Shown in pieces: positions 59,713-64,000 of a DNA stretch of 64,000 nucleotides. The DNA is from Hymenobacter daecheongensis DSM 21074. Its GTDB lineage: Bacteria > Bacteroidota > Bacteroidia > Cytophagales > Hymenobacteraceae. The first letter of the stretch is position 1. Each line of letters begins with the position of its first letter. The DNA lies in contig NZ_FQYN01000003.1 in assembly GCF_900141805.1 (NCBI RefSeq), forward strand, positions 434,001 through 498,000. The letters are read 5' to 3'. The notes under the pieces are model-generated. The model searched no databases and had not been told where the DNA came from. It saw only the letters and a list, made by a program, of their open reading frames with translations. Made by a program: the position numbers and the translations under genes.

Positions 59713-59749
59713 GTCATCCTTCATCTGGCGTACGCTTGCCAAGGACCTC
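59713..59749. repeat. Fragment of repeat family A, variant end
   Basis: GTCATCCTTCATCTGGCGTA followed by CGCTTGCCAAGGACCT, the reverse complement of the variant at 57816-57854. Confidence 0.75.
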
Positions 59750-59765
59750 TCCCGCCACAGTATTA

Positions 59766-59856
59766 TCATGCTGAGCTTGCCGAAGCATCTCTCCCGCTTC
59801 GCCTGAGTAGCATCACAACGAAGCGGGAGAGATGCTTCGGCAAGCTCAGCATGACA
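59766..59856. repeat. Palindromic repeat family B, copy 2
   Basis: TCATGCTGAGCTTGCCGAAG with CATCTCTCCCGCTTCG, and its complement CGAAGCGGGAGAGATG with CTTCGGCAAGCTCAGCATGA, around a roughly 18-nt loop. It is one of the most perfect palindromes in the window. Confidence 0.92.
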
Positions 59857-59893
59857 GTTCTTCTCACCACTTAAAAACTCACCATTTCCAAAA

Positions 59894-60271
59894 ATGAACG
59901 CGCGCTTAATTATTCAGATTGCGGCCCTGCTGGGCGGTTTGGGCGTGGCCATCGGCGCTTTTGGGGCGCACGGGCTGCGGGCCATGCTGGAGGCATCCGG
60001 CCGCTTCGATACGTTTGAAACCGCCGTGCGCTACCAGTTCTATCACACGCTGGCGCTGCTGGGCATTGGGGTGCTGCTGGCTGTGCGGCCCGAGCTGCGG
60101 GCGCTGCACCTCACGGCCTGGCTGTGGTTGGGCGGCGTTATCGTGTTCAGCGGCTCGCTCTACACGCTGTGCTTCACGGGCATCACCAAAATGGGCGCCG
60201 TGGCTCCTATCGGCGGCCTGCTGCTCATCGCCGGCTGGATCAGCCTGCTACTGGCCGTACGCAAGCTGTAA
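59894..60271 (+). CDS. DUF423 membrane protein (YgdD-like)
   Basis: A 125-aa protein with four hydrophobic segments, of the DUF423/YgdD family: IAALLGGLGVAIGAFGAHGL, YQFYHTLALLGIGVLLAV, and YTLCFTGITKMGAVAPIGGL are typical. It is probably an inner-membrane protein of unknown function. The family length is about 120-130 aa, as here. A palindromic repeat follows the stop. Confidence 0.92.
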   Translation: MNARLIIQIAALLGGLGVAIGAFGAHGLRAMLEASGRFDTFETAVRYQFYHTLALLGIGVLLAVRPELRALHLTAWLWLGGVIVFSGSLYTLCFTGITKMGAVAPIGGLLLIAGWISLLLAVRKL

Positions 60272-60280
60272 CGGCACCGG

Positions 60281-60441
60281 CTGTCATTGCGAGGACGAAG
60301 GACGAAGCAATCCGTCCTGGACATTGAGCTAAACCTTGATTCAGCAGAAAGCCCTGACGTAATGGATACGTCAGGGCTTTTTAGGTTAACAGAGCTTTCT
60401 GCATTTCAGAGGACGGATTGCTTCGTTCCTCGCAATGACAG
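60281..60441. repeat. Palindromic repeat family C, copy 2
   Basis: CTGTCATTGCGAGGACGAAG and AAGCAATCCGTCCT pair with AGGACGGATTGCTT and TCGCAATGACAG. An internal hairpin AGCCCTGACGTA / TACGTCAGGGCT lies in the centre. It lies between the convergent DUF423 and DUF1573 genes and could serve as a terminator. Confidence 0.9.
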
Positions 60442-60458
60442 GGCCGCAACGTCGTTTA

Positions 60459-61001
60459 TTACGACTTCTTCTTGGCTTTCATCTTGCTGTCGCCGAGCTT
60501 CATTTTCTGCTTGCCGTTGGCGTCCATCGGGGTTTCGGTTTTCGATTCCACCGTCATGGTCGGAGTGGCGGTGCTGGCGGCGGTGGCGTCTTTCACCTCG
60601 CCTACCAACGATACCATGGCGTTGCCGGAGGCCGAATTCGACTCTACGGTCAGCACTTTGTTCTGCATGCCCATTTTGCCGGTGCTGTTGAATTTGGCCG
60701 AGATGGTGCCGGTTTTGCCGGGCATCACGGGGTCTTTGGTCCACTCCGGGGTGGTGCAGCCGCAGCTCACGCCAATGTTGGAAATCACGAGCGGCTGGGT
60801 GCCTACATTCTTGAATTTGAAGGTATGGTCTACCACGTCGCCCTGCTTGATGGAGCCGAAGTCGTACTTCATTTCCTCAAACTGGATTTGGGGACCAACC
60901 ACTTTTTCCTGGGCGTTGGCGGGCTTCACGGCCGCTGACTGCGCCTGCGCAGCAAAGCCGGCCAGCGTGAGCGACAAGGCCAGAACGAGTGCTTTTTTCA
61001 T
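60459..61001 (-). CDS. DUF1573 secreted protein
   Basis: A 180-aa exported protein (signal MKKALVLALSLTLAGFAAQA). A DUF1573/ASH-like Ig domain occupies about 38-135, with the characteristic FGSIKQGDVVDHTFKFKNVG, SNIGVSCGCTTPEW (conserved Cys-Gly-Cys) and GKTGTISAKFNSTGKMG. The C-terminal tail (140-180) is Thr-, Lys- and Met-rich, with KKKS at the end. It is widespread in Bacteroidota as a periplasmic protein of unknown role. A good promoter lies upstream. Confidence 0.9.
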   Translation of the reverse strand: MKKALVLALSLTLAGFAAQAQSAAVKPANAQEKVVGPQIQFEEMKYDFGSIKQGDVVDHTFKFKNVGTQPLVISNIGVSCGCTTPEWTKDPVMPGKTGTISAKFNSTGKMGMQNKVLTVESNSASGNAMVSLVGEVKDATAASTATPTMTVESKTETPMDANGKQKMKLGDSKMKAKKKS

Positions 61002-61032
61002 GATGCTGATTCGTTAAAAAAGTTGAGGTAAA

Positions 61033-61062
61033 CAAATTTAAGGCTTTTGCGCTGGCAGCCAA
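61033..61062 (-). promoter_or_regulatory. Promoter of the DUF1573 gene
   Basis: TTGG (61059-61062) and TAAATTTG (61033-61040) on the minus strand, 18 nt apart, fit the -33/-7 consensus. The leader is about 25 nt. Confidence 0.65.
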
Positions 61063-61105
61063 CTATCCTGCCAGTTTTCGGCGGAAAGGCCGGTTTGGGG
61101 GCGCA

Positions 61106-62536
61106 CTAGTCGCGCTCTACCGGCGCATCGCCCACCAGCTTCTGGTTGAAGTTGAGCAGGAAAAGCCGCTCCGAGGCCCGCGTGACGGCCGTGTAGAGCC
61201 AGCGCGCAAACTCGGAGTTCACCATCTCGTCCTTCAGAAAGCCGTGGTCCACGAACACGGCCTGCCACTGGCCGCCCTGGGCTTTGTGGCAGGTGAGGGC
61301 GTAGGCAAACTTCACCTGCAACGCATTGAGGTACGGGTCTTTGCGCATGGCGGCCGTTTTGTCCTTCTTGGTGGTGAGGTGGGCGTAGTCGGCCATTACG
61401 GCCTGGTACAGTTCGTTGCTGCGGTCGGCGGGCAGGGCGGGGCTTTCGGTGTGCAGCGTGTCGAGCAGCAGCTTTACTTCCTGCTCCTCCTCGTCGGGGT
61501 AGTCCACGAAGCGCACGCGGGCATCGGCGAAGCGGAAGCCAAACTCTTCCTGCCGCCGCACGATTTTGGTTACCTGCACGAAGTCGCCGTTGGCCAGAAA
61601 GCCCATTTCCGAGTCTTTGGGCAGCCAGAAATAGTTGTTGCGCACCACCATCAGGTAGTCGCCGGCCTCAATTTCCTCCTCGGCATCAAACAGGGTGCGC
61701 CGGATCATCTGGTTGTAGAGATTGGCGTTTTTGTTGGAGCGGCAGATGATGGTCGTGTTTTCGTGGCCGAAGTTCTTGTAGGCCCAGCGCAGGCCGTCTT
61801 CGAGCTTATCGCCGCCCACGCGGAAAATATCGGGGTAGCCTTTGGTAAAAAACTGGATGTGGGGCGCTTCCTGCCGCAGCTCCTCACGCAGGGCCGTGGC
61901 ATTCATCAGAATGCCCGATTCTTCGGCCTGGCGCATCACCTGGCGCAACTCCACGCCGCCCACTTTGGCCCGGAAGCGGTGCATGAGCAGCTCCGGATCA
62001 AGCGCCGGCGAGAGCAGCTGGCCCACGGGCGGCAACTGGGCTGTGTCGCCGATGAGCAGCAGGCGGTTGGTGGGCTTCTCGAACACGTAGCCCATCAGGT
62101 CATCAAGCAGGCCGTTTTCGCCGAAGGCTTTCTCGTCCGAAATCATGGACGCCTCGTCCACGATGTAGAGCATGTCGGCGGTGCGGTTGGGCTGGCGCTG
62201 AAACGAGAGGCCCGCGGCCGGCGTGCCGGAAGTCTGGCGGTAGATTTTCTTGTGAATGGTACTGGCCGCCACGCCCGAGTAGGCGCTCATTACTTTGGCG
62301 GCGCGGCCGGTGGGGGCCATCAGGGTGTATTTGCGCTGCATGCGGTGCAGCCACTGCACCAGCGCACTCACCACGGTGGTTTTGCCCGTGCCCGCGTAGC
62401 CGCGCAGCACAAACACCTTGCGCCCCGGCAGGTCATCTTCCAGAAACTCATCCAGCTTACGAAACAGCGTAGCCTGGTCCTGGGTGGGGTCAAAAGGGAA
62501 ATAGTCGCGGACGGACGGGGTTTTCAGAGAAAGCAC
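61106..62536 (-). CDS. RecD-like superfamily 1B helicase
   Basis: A 476-aa AAA-type SF1B helicase. Walker A is GYAGTGKTT (46-54), Walker B YIVDEASMI, motif III GDTAQLPPVG. The C-terminal UvrD/RecD-like segment has FAYALTCHKAQGGQW and WLYTAVTRASERLFLLNFN. It lacks the long N-terminal part of RecD2 and so is a short form, common in Bacteroidota. It probably acts in DNA repair or replication-fork processing. It is followed by the DUF1573 gene about 100 bp downstream. Confidence 0.92.
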   Translation of the reverse strand: MLSLKTPSVRDYFPFDPTQDQATLFRKLDEFLEDDLPGRKVFVLRGYAGTGKTTVVSALVQWLHRMQRKYTLMAPTGRAAKVMSAYSGVAASTIHKKIYRQTSGTPAAGLSFQRQPNRTADMLYIVDEASMISDEKAFGENGLLDDLMGYVFEKPTNRLLLIGDTAQLPPVGQLLSPALDPELLMHRFRAKVGGVELRQVMRQAEESGILMNATALREELRQEAPHIQFFTKGYPDIFRVGGDKLEDGLRWAYKNFGHENTTIICRSNKNANLYNQMIRRTLFDAEEEIEAGDYLMVVRNNYFWLPKDSEMGFLANGDFVQVTKIVRRQEEFGFRFADARVRFVDYPDEEEQEVKLLLDTLHTESPALPADRSNELYQAVMADYAHLTTKKDKTAAMRKDPYLNALQVKFAYALTCHKAQGGQWQAVFVDHGFLKDEMVNSEFARWLYTAVTRASERLFLLNFNQKLVGDAPVERD

Positions 62537-62571
62537 AGCGGGATATTTTAGAAGGCTAAAGCTAGCAAACT

Positions 62572-62913
62572 AGCTCCCCTCCTTTTTTCAAGGAGGGGTT
62601 GGGGGTGGTTCAATCGTTGGAGTTGGCAGAACTAACTAGCAGAAGTGAAACTATGATCCGATTCCATATCCAGCAGGCCGACGCAATTCGGCAGAACTAA
62701 CTAGCAGAAGTGAAACGCCGGATGCTGGCTATTCAAACACCATTTTGTCCGCAAAGCGCACCAAACGAAGAAAGTGATTTTCGTCAGGAGCTGTAAAACT
62801 ATTGCGTCGCAAGACCAACGACTGCAACGACAGGGCGCTTTTAGCCTTAGTTATCCTAACGACTGCAACGACGGAACCACCCCCAACCCCTCCTTGAAAA
62901 AAGGAGGGGAGCT
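62572..62913. mobile_element. 342-bp MITE-like element with perfect 39-bp terminal inverted repeats
   Basis: The left end (62572-62610, AGCTCCCCTCCTTTTTTCAA then GGAGGGGTTGGGGGTGGTT) is exactly complementary to the right end (62875-62913). Inside is a 27-bp direct repeat, beginning GGCAGAACTAACTAGCAG, at 62625-62651 and 62690-62716. ACGACTGCAACGAC also occurs twice (near 62816 and 62858). It carries no ORF. It lies between the helicase and thioesterase genes. No clear target-site duplication is visible. Confidence 0.8.
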
Positions 62914-62935
62914 TAGACCTAACTCCTAGTTGTAG

Positions 62936-63373
62936 TTACTGCGGCTCCACCACGGCCATCGTGGCCGAGGCTTTGGCTATCAACTTATCATCGCACCACA
63001 CCTCCGACTCGCAGAAAAACAGCCGCTTGCCGCCTTTCAATACCCAGCCCACGGCCCGCAGCTTTTCGCCCACGCCGGGGTGCAGGTAGGAGGTTTTCAG
63101 CTCCACCGTCACCACGCCCACGCCGTCGGGCACGAGGGTGACGGCGGCAAAACCGGCCACCAGGTCGGCCATGGTGGCGACCAGGCCGCCGTGGGCAAAG
63201 CCACGGTGCTGCTGGTGGCGCTGCTCCAGCGTCAGCTCGGCTTCCACGCGGCCGGGCTCGATGGTGGTCAGGTCGGCCCCGATGAGGTGCATGAAGTGCT
63301 GGCGGGTGAGCTTGCGGCGGATGCGGACCTCCAAAGATTCGGGGGCGGCGGCGGGGTTGGGCACGGTAGTCAT
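62936..63373 (-). CDS. PaaI-family hotdog thioesterase
   Basis: A 145-aa single-hotdog-domain acyl-CoA thioesterase. It shows EAELTLEQRHQQHRGFAHGG (the His/Gly-Gly active-site region), a strand LKTSYLHPGVGEKLRAVGWV and FCESEVWCDDKLIAKAS. The substrate is unknown. The start at 63373 is supported by a TAnnTTTG box only 5 nt upstream. Confidence 0.9.
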   Translation of the reverse strand: MTTVPNPAAAPESLEVRIRRKLTRQHFMHLIGADLTTIEPGRVEAELTLEQRHQQHRGFAHGGLVATMADLVAGFAAVTLVPDGVGVVTVELKTSYLHPGVGEKLRAVGWVLKGGKRLFFCESEVWCDDKLIAKASATMAVVEPQ

Positions 63374-63378
63374 TGGCC

Positions 63379-63386
63379 CAAAGGTA
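63379..63386 (-). promoter_or_regulatory. -7 box implying leaderless start of the thioesterase gene
   Basis: TACCTTTG (minus strand) lies 5 nt before the ATG at 63373. No -33 TTG at normal spacing. Confidence 0.55.
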
Positions 63387-63471
63387 CGCACGCGGCCGGC
63401 CCCTACCCTACTGCCCGGCATTGCGTATCTTCCCCGCCGGACGTGTTTCGGCCCTCTTTTCCCTGATTCCG

Positions 63472-64000
63472 ATGACGACAACCCTGACGACGATGAACTA
63501 CCTGGTGGCCGGCGGCCTGGGCCTGGCGCTGGCCGCGTGCAGCGGCTTTCGGGTGTTTGTGCCGCTGCTGGCCGCCAACCTGGCTTACCTCACCGGCTTC
63601 ATGGCCCCGTCGCCGGGCTTTGCGTGGCTGGGCACCTGGGCCGCGTTTGGGGTGCTGGCCACGGCCACGGTGGCCGAAATGCTGGCCTACTACGTGCCGG
63701 TGGTCGACAATCTGCTGGATACCATCACCACGCCCGCTTCGTTCATAGCCGGCACGCTGCTGATGACCTCGGCCCTGCCCAACCTCGACCCCATGGTGCG
63801 CTGGGGGCTGGGCATTCTGGTGGGCGGCGGCACGGCGGGGCTGGTGCAGTCGGGCACGGCGTTGCTGCGGGCGGGCTCCACGGCCACCACCGGCGGTCTG
63901 GCTAATCCCGTGCTGGCCACCGTGGAAAACATGCTGGCCATCGTGGGCTCGGTGCTGGGCCTGCTGCTGCCGCTGGTGATGGCCGGCCTGGTAGTGGTGC
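63472..64000 (+). CDS. DUF4126 membrane protein (truncated by the window)
   Basis: A frame open from ATG 63472 to the right edge (176 codons, no stop). It encodes hydrophobic segments LVAGGLGLALAACSGFRVFV, WLGTWAAFGVLATATVAEML, ASFIAGTLLMTSALP, WGLGILVGGGTAGLVQSGTA and VLGLLLPLVMAGLVVV. The pattern CSGFRVFVPLLAAN plus AYYVPVVDNLLDTITTP matches DUF4126. It is an integral inner-membrane protein of unknown function. A second ATG at 63493 is possible. It is divergent from the thioesterase gene. Confidence 0.82.
   Translation, partial: MTTTLTTMNYLVAGGLGLALAACSGFRVFVPLLAANLAYLTGFMAPSPGFAWLGTWAAFGVLATATVAEMLAYYVPVVDNLLDTITTPASFIAGTLLMTSALPNLDPMVRWGLGILVGGGTAGLVQSGTALLRAGSTATTGGLANPVLATVENMLAIVGSVLGLLLPLVMAGLVVV

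Overview
The window looks like chromosomal DNA of a Bacteroidota member of the order Cytophagales, most probably Hymenobacter or a close relative. The reasons are the high-GC coding sequence, four secreted proteins with type IX secretion (T9SS) C-terminal sorting domains, a Bacteroidota-style curli locus, -7 promoter boxes of the type TAnnTTTG close to start codons, almost no Shine-Dalgarno sequences, and many palindromic intergenic repeats. This assignment is by sequence reading only; no database search was run. No tRNA, rRNA, CRISPR array, prophage or transposase gene was seen.

Layout. 1-3.6 kb: methylmalonyl-CoA epimerase, then a divergent Fe-S cluster operon iscS-iscU-(unknown 132 aa gene)-iscA. 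3.6-19.8 kb: four consecutive minus-strand genes for large secreted T9SS proteins (397, about 2180, 1472 and 1050 aa), most with their own hairpin terminator. They share modules with each other and are rich in IPT/TIG and related beta-sandwich repeats, so they are probably adhesins or surface matrix proteins. 20.4-28.1 kb: a full minus-strand curli locus. In transcription order it is csgE, csgF, csgG (with an extra C-terminal beta-barrel), two CsgA-like curlins, a CsgB-like curlin, a CsgH-like chaperone and a PD40/FN3 lipoprotein. No csgD is present. 28.5-36.9 kb: a YgiB-like lipoprotein plus YgiC-type ATP-grasp pair, glutamate racemase, an ABC-F ATPase and several lipoproteins or unknowns. 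37-46.9 kb: HPPD, a phospho-sugar mutase, a UbiB-family kinase, a phasin-like protein, an HSL-type esterase, an acyltransferase and a retropepsin-PDZ protein. 47-54.2 kb: menC, a KGG stress protein, ergothioneine genes egtB and egtD with an aminotransferase, and a MATE transporter. 54.3-64 kb: DUF922, CsaA-like, a DUF4296 lipoprotein, a DUF58/DUF4381-like/VWA Bat-type operon, YggS, DUF423, DUF1573, a RecD-like helicase, a PaaI thioesterase and a truncated DUF4126 membrane protein at the right edge.

The most unusual signal is between the genes. (1) At least five intergenic spaces hold long imperfect palindromes built from a short word of about 7-8 bases. The word is reiterated in one arm and its complement in the other, and the word differs at each locus. 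These sit directly in front of start codons. (2) Several families of long inverted repeats of 100-165 bp with conserved ends recur in the window, three of them (families A, B and C) ending in TGTCAT/ATGACA-type sequences. (3) A 342-bp element has perfect 39-bp terminal inverted repeats and an internal 27-bp direct repeat. (4) Several genes have a TAnnTTTG box only 4-5 nt before the start codon, implying leaderless mRNAs. Functionally, the region is dominated by cell-surface and biofilm functions (T9SS adhesins plus curli) next to ordinary housekeeping genes.
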